Assembly: GCA_946886325.1 (NCBI GenBank)
Contig: CAMPIK010000010.1
Location: forward strand, 1 to 15,392
DNA length: 15,392 nucleotides
DNA from: an uncultured Shinella sp.
GTDB lineage: Bacteria > Pseudomonadota > Alphaproteobacteria > Rhizobiales > Rhizobiaceae
Direction: 5' to 3'
In this document: one piece after another, positions 8,227 to 15,288 of the stretch
Position numbering within the stretch: position 1 is the stretch's first letter
Layout: every line of letters begins with the position of its first letter
Position numbers and translations under genes: made by a program
The notes under the pieces: model-generated
Database searches by the model: none
Told to the model about the DNA's origin: nothing
The model's input: the letters and a program-made list of their open reading frames with translations, nothing else

Positions 8227-9000
8227 TCAGCCTGCGCGGAGCGTGGCGACCCCCTGCACCGTGCAGGCTGCGATGACGTCGTCGTCGGCATCCGCCTCGA
8301 AGACCGCGTGGGTGACGCGAGACAGGGGCAGGACCGAATAGGGGGCCGAGGCCGAGAGCTTGTCGTTGGTGACGGCGACGAGCACGGCGGCGCTTTGTGC
8401 GCAGACGGAACGCTTGAACTCGGCATCCTCGAAACCGTAGGCCGTCACGCCTGCTTTGCGGTCGAGACCGCAGACGCCGAGGATGCAGAGATCAGGCCGC
8501 AGCGCCTCGATATCGCGCATGGCCTTGGCGCCGATCGCACCGCCGACCTCGCGGTCGATCTGCCCGCCGATCTGGACGAGCGTGATGTTGGGGCGATCGA
8601 TGAGGACGGCGGCGATCGCCGGGGCGTTCGTCGCGACGGACAGTTTGATCTCTGCGGGAAGGGCGCGGGCGATGGCGAGATTGGTGCTGCCGGCGTCGAG
8701 AAAGAGCGCCATGCCCTCGTCGATCAGCGAGACGGCGGCGCGTGCGAGCGCATCCTTGCGCTCGGGATGGATGGCGAGGCGCTCGCTCAGGCTGCCGGCG
8801 CCAGGCAGGAGCGGGAGTGCGCCGCCATAGACGCGGCGGCAGAGGCCGGCGGCCGCCATCTCGCGCAGGTCGCGGCGGATCGTGTCTTCCGACACGGACA
8901 GTTCCTGCGCCAGTTCGGCGGCGATCACGCGGCCGGAGGCGGTGAGCCGCGCCTGTATGAGGGTCTGCCGTTCACCCAGCAGAAGGTCAGTTGGCGGCAT
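8227..9000 (-). CDS. DeoR/GlpR family transcriptional regulator
   Basis: 257 residues, the usual size. The N-terminal winged helix-turn-helix (about 8-60) includes LAQELSVSEDTIRRDL (30-45), the DeoR-family recognition region. The C-terminal DeoRC effector domain has DAGST (102-106) and later TNDK (211-214), features that bind phosphorylated sugars in this family. It is likely a repressor of its own operon with the downstream MFS gene. An inverted repeat AATGCG-N8-CGCATT at 9021-9040 overlaps the predicted promoter, which supports autoregulation. Start ATG 9000 is preceded by GGAGCGGAA. The effector is unknown. Confidence 0.93.
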   Translation of the reverse strand: MPPTDLLLGERQTLIQARLTASGRVIAAELAQELSVSEDTIRRDLREMAAAGLCRRVYGGALPLLPGAGSLSERLAIHPERKDALARAAVSLIDEGMALFLDAGSTNLAIARALPAEIKLSVATNAPAIAAVLIDRPNITLVQIGGQIDREVGGAIGAKAMRDIEALRPDLCILGVCGLDRKAGVTAYGFEDAEFKRSVCAQSAAVLVAVTNDKLSASAPYSVLPLSRVTHAVFEADADDDVIAACTVQGVATLRAG

Positions 9001-9020
9001 TTCCGCTCCAATCGTGCATC

Positions 9021-9040
9021 AATGCGGACAAATACGCATT
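9021..9040 (-). promoter_or_regulatory. Candidate operator of the DeoR gene
   Basis: A perfect 6-bp inverted repeat AATGCG (9021-9026) and CGCATT (9035-9040) with an 8-bp spacer. The predicted -10 TATTTG lies within that spacer, so a bound repressor would block RNA polymerase. Confidence 0.55.
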
Positions 9041-9058
9041 AATCGGCAAAGACGTCAA
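9029..9058 (-). promoter_or_regulatory. Candidate promoter of the DeoR-MFS operon
   Basis: On the minus strand, TTGACG (9058-9053, 5 of 6 to TTGACA) is separated by 18 bp from TATTTG (9034-9029, 3 of 6 to TATAAT). It predicts a leader of about 20 nt. The -35 is good and the -10 is weak, as expected of a regulated promoter. Confidence 0.45.
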
Positions 9059-9084
9059 GAGCGGCACCGACAGGTTGCAGCATG

Positions 9085-9113
9085 CAAAAGGCCCCGCCGT
9101 TTCCGGCGGGGCC
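9085..9113 (-). terminator. Intrinsic terminator of the BI-1 family gene
   Basis: A perfect 10-bp GC-rich stem GGCCCCGCCG / CGGCGGGGCC around a 4-base loop, followed on the minus strand by TTTT, begins 34 bases after the BI-1 stop codon. Confidence 0.88.
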
Positions 9114-9147
9114 AATCATGAGACAACATATTCGGGTCGTGTCAGGC

Positions 9148-9891
9148 TTACTCGCGGTTGCCGAGGAAGCGCAGCAGGAACAGGAACAGGTTGATGAAGT
9201 CGAGGTAGAGCGTCAGCGCGCCCATGATCGCCTTGCGACCGGCCACGACGTCGTCATCGGCTTCGAAATACATTTCCTTGATCTTCTGCGTGTCCCAGGC
9301 CGTCAGGCCTGCGAAGACCAGCACGCCGATCGCGGAGATCGCGAAATCGAGCGCCGAAGACTGCAGGAAGATGTTGACGATCGACGCGATGATGAGGCCG
9401 AAGAGGCCCATCACCAGGAACGAGCCCATGGCGGACAGGTCACGCTTCGTCGTGTAGCCGAAGAGCGACAGCGCGCCGAAGGCCGCAGCCGAGACGAAGA
9501 ACGTCTGCACGATGCTCGCGCCCGTGTAGATCAGGAAGATCGACGAGAGCGACAGGCCCATCAGGCCGGCATAGACCCAGAAGGTGGTCTGCGCGGCCGA
9601 CACGCTCATCGTGTGGATGCGGAAGCTCATGAAGAACACGAGCGCCAGCGGCGCCAGCATCACGACCCACTTCAGCGGGCTGACGTAGATCGCCTGGCCG
9701 AAAGCGGTCAGCTGGCCGCCCGAAAAGGCCGCCTGCGACGCGAAGAAGGCGACGAGACCGGTGATTGCGAGACCGAATGCCATCAGGTTGTAAACCCGAA
9801 GCATATAGGAGCGCAGGCCCTGGTCGATCATCGCACCGGCTTGTGCGCCGGTCTGGGCCGTCCGGGTCTGATAATTGCGGAGATCAGCCAT
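9148..9891 (-). CDS. Bax inhibitor-1/YccA family membrane protein
   Basis: 247 residues with about seven membrane segments after a short polar N-terminus (1-30). Family features are the C-terminal GLTAWDTQKIKEMY (195-208) and the final hydrophobic segment ALTLYLDFINLFLFLLRFLG (225-244), with conserved aspartates D200 and D231. Members are inner-membrane proteins linked to calcium leak, stress and membrane-protease control; the role in this organism is not known. ATG 9891 has AGAGGAAA just upstream. It is a single gene with its own terminator and a leader region of about 160-200 nt holding a small hairpin (9939-9953). Confidence 0.93.
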   Translation of the reverse strand: MADLRNYQTRTAQTGAQAGAMIDQGLRSYMLRVYNLMAFGLAITGLVAFFASQAAFSGGQLTAFGQAIYVSPLKWVVMLAPLALVFFMSFRIHTMSVSAAQTTFWVYAGLMGLSLSSIFLIYTGASIVQTFFVSAAAFGALSLFGYTTKRDLSAMGSFLVMGLFGLIIASIVNIFLQSSALDFAISAIGVLVFAGLTAWDTQKIKEMYFEADDDVVAGRKAIMGALTLYLDFINLFLFLLRFLGNRE

Positions 9892-10059
9892 AATTTCCTC
9901 TCAAAAGCCCCGGTGGTTTCGACGGTGTCGGGTTCGTGCGATCCTTCGGATCGGCTCGCCGGACCGACCGGCATTGCTGACGGTCTTGGCCCGATCACCC
10001 AGGCGCCGCTGCGGGGCTCCAGCATGCCTGACACAAATATGATCACGAATTATGTCGCG

Positions 10060-10089
10060 TACAAGACCCGTCCGCGGAGCGCTTGTCAA
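10060..10089 (-). promoter_or_regulatory. Candidate promoter of the BI-1 family gene
   Basis: A perfect TTGACA (10089-10084, minus strand) with a poor -10 about 17-18 bp away (TCTTGT or CTTGTA). A better -10-like CATAAT sits at 10054-10049 but without a -35 at proper distance. The box is in the 10-mer GTTGACAAGC that also precedes ispG. Confidence 0.35.
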
Positions 10090-10135
10090 CTTGTCGTGCG
10101 GGCGGGGCACCATCGTTGTAACGGATCGGGACTCC

Positions 10136-12685
10136 CTACAATTCGCGAAGCACCGGTGCAGCCTTCTGCCCCAGCACGCGCCAGGTGCCGGCAAGGCCGA
10201 TGCCGACCGTCATGACGAGCGCGGTTATGATGGTGACGACGGCGACGTCAGGCAGGAACTCTGACGGTAGCGTCATGATCCGGCTCACCACGAACCAGGC
10301 CGCGACGCCGCCGGCGAAGAGCGCGAAGACCGCGGTCGCGAGGCCCAGCATCATGTATTCGTAGGTGAAGGCGCGGATCAGCGTTCGCCGCGTGGCGCCG
10401 AGCGTCTTCAGCACGACCGCATCATGCGTGCGCGCCCTGTTGCCGGCCGCAAGCGCGCCGGCGAGCACCAGCACGGAGGCGATGAGCGCCACGGCGGCGG
10501 CGGCGCGGATCGCGACGGCAAGCTGGCCGACGAGCTCGTTGACAATGTCGAGCGCATCCTTGACGCGCACGCTGGTGATCGTCGGATAGGCATTGGTGAC
10601 CGCGCGAAGCGTCGCTGCCTCCTGTTCGGCCGAGGCGCCCGGGTCGATCATCGTCGCGAGCCAGGCATGCGGCGCGCCGGCGAAGGTGTTCGGCGAAAAG
10701 ACCATGACGAAGTTGATCGACAGCGATTCCCACTCGACCGTGCGGAAGTTGGCAATGCGCGCGGTGATGTCGCGGCCGAGCACATTGACGGTGACCGTGT
10801 CGCCGACGGAAAGCCCGAGCTCGCCTGCCTCCTCCTCGGAGAAGGAGACCAGCGGCTCGCCGCTATAGTCCGCCGGCCACCATTCGCCTTCGGTCAGCGT
10901 CGAGTTTTCCGGAATGTTGCGGGCATAGGTGATGCCGCGGTCGCCCTGCAGCACCCAGCGGCCGCCCGGCGGCACGTTGCGGCGGTTCACATCCTCGCCG
11001 TTGAAGGCGATGATGCGGCCGCGCAGCATGGGAACCTCGACGATCTTGCCATCCGGCATGTTGTCCTTCAGCACCTGCCGGAAACCGTCGATCTCGGAGC
11101 CCTGGATGTCGACGAAGAAGAAGTTCGGCGCGCGTTCCGGCAGGTTACCGGTCAGTTCGCGCCTGAGATTGCCGTCGATCAGCGTCAGCGTCACGAGCAG
11201 CGCAAGGCCGAGGCCGAGCGACAGAACGACGGAGGGTGTGAGCGCGCCCGGTCGGTGGATGTTGCCGATTGCAAGCCGAAGTGCCGGCGAGTTGACGCGC
11301 GGGCTGCGCCGGGCAAGCGCCGTCACCAGCACGGCGACGATGCGCAGGATGACGAAGGCGAAGGCGATGCCGGCGAGGAAGACGACGGCGATATAGCGCT
11401 CGTAGGCGGTGAAGATCGCTAGCGCGCCGAGCGCCAGCAGGAAGAGGGCAGCACCCAGCGTATAGGGCCAGGCCGGCCAGCGGGCGCGCTCGAAACCCTG
11501 CTCGCGGAAGAGCGCCGTCGCCGGCACCTCGCGCGCGTGGCCGAGCGGCATGATCGCGAAGGCAAGTGCGGTGACGATGCCGAAGACGGCGGCGAGTGCC
11601 AGCGCGCGGGGATAGAGCGTCATATCGGAAGGGACAGGCAAGACGTCCGCAAGGAAGCGCATCGCCACGACAGGCATCAGGGCGCCGATGACGAGGCCTA
11701 TCAGGATGCCCACGGTAGCAATCAGCAGGATCTGCACCAGATAGATCGTCGAGACGAGCGAGGCCGGCGCGCCGAGGCACTTGAAGGTGGCGATGACGCC
11801 GCGTTTCGAATCGAGATAGGCGCGCACCGCATTGGCGACGCCCACGCCGCCGACAATCAGTGCCGTCAGGCCGACCAGCGTCAGGAACTGCGAGAAGCGG
11901 GTGATGTTGTTGGTCAGCGACGGCGCCGCATTGTTGCTTGTCCGGATCGACCAGCCCGCCTCCGGAAAGGCCCGGTTGGAGCGGGCGCGGATGCCCGGCA
12001 GGTCATCGACGGGATCCGTCATCTTCACCTTGTAGGCATGCTCGACGAGGCTTCCCGTCTGCACGAGGCCGGACGCGGTCAGCGCTTCCTGCGAAATCAT
12101 CAGCCGGGGGGCGAAGCCGAAGCCGTCCGAAAGGGCGTCCGGCTCCCTTTCGAGCGTCGCAGAGATGCGAAGCCGTGCGGTGCCGAGCAGCAGTTCGTCG
12201 CCGACAGCAAGGCCGAGGCGCTCGAGCAGCAGCGGCGCGGCGACGGCGCCGTACCGGTCGCCATCGGCCTGCAGGAGGTCGGCAAGCGGCGCCTGCGGTC
12301 CGGTCTCGACGGCGCCGTAGAGCGGATAGGCACCGTCGACGGCCTTCAGCTCGACCAGGGCCTGGTCCGAGGCATCTGGTCGGCGCGCCATCGAGCGGAG
12401 ACCTGAGGAGACCGAGACCTCGCCCAGGCTGTCGAAATAGGTCCGCTCCTCTGGCGTCGCGACTCGGTTGTTGAATTCGAAGCGCACGTCGCCGGCGAGC
12501 AGCGACTGGCCCTGGGTGGCGATCGACTGCGTGATCGCGCCGGAGACGGAATTCACCCCGGCGATGGCGGCCGTGCCGAGCGCGATGCAGGAGAGGAAGA
12601 TGTAGAAGCCGCCGAGGCCGCCGCGCATTTCGCGCAGCGCAAGGCGGCAGGCGAGAAGGAGTTGCGTCGGGGCAAGCGCCTTCAT
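10136..12685 (-). CDS. ABC transporter permease, FtsX type (YbbP-like)
   Basis: 849 residues. The layout is one N-terminal membrane helix (about 18-42), a long extracytoplasmic domain, three membrane helices of the first FtsX unit, a linker with further helices, a second large periplasmic domain, and a C-terminal FtsX unit of three helices (last third of the protein). This matches YbbP, the permease partner of YbbA. Start ATG 12685 overlaps the ATPase stop codon by 4 bases (ATGA), a sign of translational coupling. Location next to a divergent tesA repeats the E. coli order. The substrate is unproven; export or extraction of a lipid-like molecule is inference from the class and the neighbouring lipase. 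Confidence 0.92.
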   Translation of the reverse strand: MKALAPTQLLLACRLALREMRGGLGGFYIFLSCIALGTAAIAGVNSVSGAITQSIATQGQSLLAGDVRFEFNNRVATPEERTYFDSLGEVSVSSGLRSMARRPDASDQALVELKAVDGAYPLYGAVETGPQAPLADLLQADGDRYGAVAAPLLLERLGLAVGDELLLGTARLRISATLEREPDALSDGFGFAPRLMISQEALTASGLVQTGSLVEHAYKVKMTDPVDDLPGIRARSNRAFPEAGWSIRTSNNAAPSLTNNITRFSQFLTLVGLTALIVGGVGVANAVRAYLDSKRGVIATFKCLGAPASLVSTIYLVQILLIATVGILIGLVIGALMPVVAMRFLADVLPVPSDMTLYPRALALAAVFGIVTALAFAIMPLGHAREVPATALFREQGFERARWPAWPYTLGAALFLLALGALAIFTAYERYIAVVFLAGIAFAFVILRIVAVLVTALARRSPRVNSPALRLAIGNIHRPGALTPSVVLSLGLGLALLVTLTLIDGNLRRELTGNLPERAPNFFFVDIQGSEIDGFRQVLKDNMPDGKIVEVPMLRGRIIAFNGEDVNRRNVPPGGRWVLQGDRGITYARNIPENSTLTEGEWWPADYSGEPLVSFSEEEAGELGLSVGDTVTVNVLGRDITARIANFRTVEWESLSINFVMVFSPNTFAGAPHAWLATMIDPGASAEQEAATLRAVTNAYPTITSVRVKDALDIVNELVGQLAVAIRAAAAVALIASVLVLAGALAAGNRARTHDAVVLKTLGATRRTLIRAFTYEYMMLGLATAVFALFAGGVAAWFVVSRIMTLPSEFLPDVAVVTIITALVMTVGIGLAGTWRVLGQKAAPVLREL

Positions 12686-13392
12686 GCCGACACCGCCGCG
12701 CTGGCGGGCTGTTGTGCGGCGTCGGCGATGATTTCGCCGGACCGCATCCTGACCTGCCGGCTGCAACGGCCGGCGAGCGACGGATCGTGCGTCACGAGGA
12801 CGAGCGTCATGCCGCGCTCGGACTGCTGGCGGAATAAGAGGTCGGCGATCTGCCGGCCGGTGTCGGTATCGAGGTTGCCGGTCGGTTCGTCGGCGATCAG
12901 GAGCTTCGGCGAAGGCGCCAGCGCCCGGGCAATCGCCACGCGCTGCTGCTCGCCGCCGGAAAGCTGGCCCGGATAATGCGACAGCCGCTCGCCGAGGCCG
13001 ACGGCGACGAGCTCCCGGCGCGCGATCTCGAAAGCATTGGGCTTGTTGGCGAGTTCCAGCGGGACGGCGACATTTTCGATCGCCGTCATGTTCGGAATGA
13101 GGTGGAAGGACTGGAAGACGATGCCGACGTTGCGGCCCCGGAATTCGGCGACCTGATCCTCGCTCATGCCGTGCAGGCCAGCGCCGTCGATATGGATCTC
13201 GCCGCGGTCGAGACGTTCGAGCCCGGCCAGCACCATCAGAAGCGTGGATTTTCCCGACCCGGAGGGGCCGACGATGCCGACCGATTCGCCTGCGGCGATC
13301 GTCAGGTCGATCTCCTTGAGCACATGGACCGAGGCCGCTGCCTCGCCGAGTGTCAAATCCGCCTTTTTCAGGTCTATGATGGTTTTGGCCAA
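12682..13392 (-). CDS. ABC transporter ATP-binding protein (YbbA-like)
   Basis: 236 residues from TTG 13392. Motifs in order: Walker A GPSGSGKST (42-50), Q-loop Q94, signature LSGGEQQ (144-150), Walker B LLIADEP (164-170) and the switch histidine H202. It is of the LolD/MacB-like class that works with FtsX-type permeases by coupling ATP hydrolysis to changes in periplasmic domains. The frame continues to an ATG at 13449, but that ATG overlaps the tesA start on the other strand and the extra 19 residues are not family-like, so the TTG is preferred. The ribosome site is weak for either start. It is translationally coupled to the permease. Confidence 0.92.
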   Translation of the reverse strand: MAKTIIDLKKADLTLGEAAASVHVLKEIDLTIAAGESVGIVGPSGSGKSTLLMVLAGLERLDRGEIHIDGAGLHGMSEDQVAEFRGRNVGIVFQSFHLIPNMTAIENVAVPLELANKPNAFEIARRELVAVGLGERLSHYPGQLSGGEQQRVAIARALAPSPKLLIADEPTGNLDTDTGRQIADLLFRQQSERGMTLVLVTHDPSLAGRCSRQVRMRSGEIIADAAQQPASAAVSA

Positions 13393-13453
13393 GGAAATCC
13401 GCCCTATATGTTGGTGCAACGATCTGGAACTCAGGCAATCTAGGATCATGGGA

Positions 13454-14113
13454 ATGGTGTTTAAAGCGGCTCACGGAATTTTCACCGCCTTGGCGATCAC
13501 GCTTCTGTCAGCGGTCACGCCGGCTGCGGCCGAACCCTTGCAGATCGTCGGCTTCGGCGACAGCCTCATGGCCGGCTACAACCTGCCCTCCAGCGAGGCC
13601 TTCCCGGTCCAGCTCGAGGCTGCTCTGCGCGCCAAGGGGCATGACGTGACCGTCGCCAATGCCGGCGTCTCCGGCGATACGACCTCGGGCGGCCTTGCCC
13701 GCATCGACTGGTCGGTGCCTGACGGAACCGACGGCGTGATCCTGGAACTCGGCGCCAACGACGCGCTGCGCGGCATCCCGCCGGAACAGACCGAGAAGAA
13801 CCTCGACGCGATGATCGCCAAGCTTAGGGAACGCGGCGTGGGCGTGTTGCTGGCGGGCATGATGGCGCCGCCGAACATGGGCGCCGACTATGGCGAGCGC
13901 TTCAACGGCATGTACCAGCGCCTCGCCGAGAAGCATGGCGTGCCGCTCTACCCGTTCTTTCTCGACGGCGTGGTGACGCAGGCGAAGCTGCAACTCGACG
14001 ACGGCATGCATCCGAACGGTCCCGGCGTCGCCGTCATGGTCGAGAAGATGCTGCCGGCCGTCGAAGCTTTTCTGAACAGTCTGGGCCCCAACAGTCTGGG
14101 GACGACCGAGTGA
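13454..14113 (+). CDS. tesA: SGNH/GDSL-family esterase, TesA type (arylesterase/lysophospholipase L1)
   Basis: 219 residues with a signal peptide: hydrophobic core at about 8-22 and likely cleavage after AAA (24-26), so it is periplasmic. SGNH blocks are GFGDSLMAGY (33-42, nucleophile S37), AGVSGDTT (70-77, G74), LGANDALRG (99-107, N102) and DDGMHPN (182-188, D183 and H186). It hydrolyses acyl esters or thioesters. The alignment with E. coli TesA is evident by eye, including LARI, QTEKNL and PLYPFF stretches. ATG 13454 has AGGA eight bases upstream; ATG 13448 is in frame but too close. It is divergent from the ybbAP-like pair. The C-terminal tail has a five-residue duplication (NSLGP NSLG). 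Confidence 0.93.
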   Translation: MVFKAAHGIFTALAITLLSAVTPAAAEPLQIVGFGDSLMAGYNLPSSEAFPVQLEAALRAKGHDVTVANAGVSGDTTSGGLARIDWSVPDGTDGVILELGANDALRGIPPEQTEKNLDAMIAKLRERGVGVLLAGMMAPPNMGADYGERFNGMYQRLAEKHGVPLYPFFLDGVVTQAKLQLDDGMHPNGPGVAVMVEKMLPAVEAFLNSLGPNSLGTTE

Positions 14114-14200
14114 TGTCTTTTCGCGGGTGCGAAATTAGGGTTGCGCCAAAAACCGAGGCGTGATTCGCTGAGGACGTTCTTGAGATTCGGGGAGCTCGCC

Positions 14201-14782
14201 ATGCCGAGACTGTTTATCGCCCTCGAAGTGCCGCGTAACGCAGCCATGAGTCTCTCATTGCTGCGTGGAGGTCTCCCCGGAGCGCGCTGGATCGATGTGG
14301 AGAATTTCCACATCACGCTGCGCTTCATCGGCGATATCGACGGGCGGACCGCCGATGAGGTCGTCGACCGGATCGACCGGATCGACCGGCCCGAATTCCA
14401 GCTTTCCCTGAATGGCGTCGGCTCCTTCGGATCGAAGAAACCGCATTCCGTCTATGCCGGCGTCTCGCCGCATCCGGAAATGTTTGCGCTTCAGGCCGAG
14501 ATCGAGCGCATCTGCCAGCGGCTCGGTCTTCCGGCCGATCCGCGCAAGTTCACGCCGCATGTGACGCTGGCGCGGCTGCGCAACTCGCGTCTGGAAGACG
14601 TCGTCTCCTACCTCTCGGGGCGCGGCAATTTCCATACGGCGCCCTTCATGGTCAACCGCTTCGTGCTGATGTCGTCGAAGGAGTCGGTTGGCGGCGGTCC
14701 CTATGTGGTCGAGGAAGTCTTCCCGCTCTTCGAGGAGAGCTCGTCCCACGGCCTTGCCGCGATCGAGGAACATACGCGGTAG
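14201..14782 (+). CDS. thpR: RNA 2',3'-cyclic phosphodiesterase (2H superfamily, ThpR/LigT)
   Basis: 193 residues with both HxT motifs of the 2H phosphoesterase fold: HITLRF (H37, T39) and HVTLARL (H120, T122), and the N-terminus RLFIALEVP typical of the family. It hydrolyses 2',3'-cyclic phosphate RNA ends to 2'-phosphates in vitro; its cellular role is unclear. ATG 14201 is preceded by GGGGAG with 7-base spacing; the frame is open upstream, but MPRLFIALE is the family start. A 9-bp tandem repeat encodes VDRIDRIDR (55-60 onward). Its last 27 codons overlap the phosphatase gene on the opposite strand. Confidence 0.93.
   Translation: MPRLFIALEVPRNAAMSLSLLRGGLPGARWIDVENFHITLRFIGDIDGRTADEVVDRIDRIDRPEFQLSLNGVGSFGSKKPHSVYAGVSPHPEMFALQAEIERICQRLGLPADPRKFTPHVTLARLRNSRLEDVVSYLSGRGNFHTAPFMVNRFVLMSSKESVGGGPYVVEEVFPLFEESSSHGLAAIEEHTR
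14364..14390 (+). repeat. Three tandem 9-bp units inside thpR
   Basis: TCGACCGGA is repeated at 14364, 14373 and 14382, the last with one mismatch at its final base. The period is three codons, so changes in copy number keep the frame and would only add or remove D-R-I units. Confidence 0.8.
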
Positions 14783-15207
14783 ATCTGCTGGTAGACGGAA
14801 TCGAAGTCGCGCTCGTCGCCATAGTAGGGATCGGGAACGTCGGCCATGACGCCTTCGGCAAGAGTTGCGAACAGATGGATGCGCTCCCTCGTACCGGGCG
14901 GCGCGAGGGCTTCAAGCGTCCGGAAATTGGCCTTGTCCATCGCCACGATCAGGTCGAAGCGGGCGAAATCCGCCTCGCTCACCTTCCGTCCGCGGAGCCG
15001 CGCGATGTCGACCCCGTGACTGGCGGCCACCGCAATGGCGCGGCGGTCCGGCGGGTCGCCGATGTGCCAGCCGCCGGTTCCGGCGGAATCCACATGGAAT
15101 TCATCTCCCTGTCCCGCAGCGTCCACGACATGGCGGAAAAGGCCCTCGGCCAGTGGCGACCGGCAGATATTGCCGAGGCAGACGAAGAGAATCGAATGCT
15201 TTGCCAT
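14701..15207 (-). CDS. Low-molecular-weight protein-tyrosine phosphatase
   Basis: 168 residues. The phosphate-binding loop VCLGNICRSP (9-18; nucleophile C10, R16) is at the N-terminus, and the general-acid motif DPYYG is at 126-130, so the enzyme should be active. In bacteria such enzymes often dephosphorylate tyrosine kinases of polysaccharide export, but no such gene is in the window. ATG 15207 gives the family N-terminus; the ribosome site is GGGGACAG. The protein is a little longer than the usual ~155 residues: the last ~15-20 residues are serine-rich, look unlike the family, and are encoded antisense to thpR, suggesting loss of an earlier stop codon. Divergent from the dehydratase gene. 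Confidence 0.94.
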   Translation of the reverse strand: MAKHSILFVCLGNICRSPLAEGLFRHVVDAAGQGDEFHVDSAGTGGWHIGDPPDRRAIAVAASHGVDIARLRGRKVSEADFARFDLIVAMDKANFRTLEALAPPGTRERIHLFATLAEGVMADVPDPYYGDERDFDSVYQQIYRVCSSIAARPWDELSSKSGKTSSTT

Positions 15208-15288
15208 TGATCTGTCCCCGCTGCCTGCCATCTTGCTCTCCAGACCGGACGTACCGGCTGGAAACGACATCCGCAACGGGAGAGGACG

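Noticed and set aside
9082..10215. 377-codon plus-strand frame over the BI-1 gene
   Set aside because: Antisense to a well-recognised membrane protein and to the terminator; no recognisable domain.
13390..13449. ATPase start at ATG 13449
   Set aside because: It would overlap the tesA start on the opposite strand, leave no promoter, and add 19 residues unlike the family.
12686..13474. Upstream extension of the permease frame to 13474
   Set aside because: The extra 263 codons are the ABC ATPase gene read in another frame; the real permease start overlaps the ATPase stop as ATGA.
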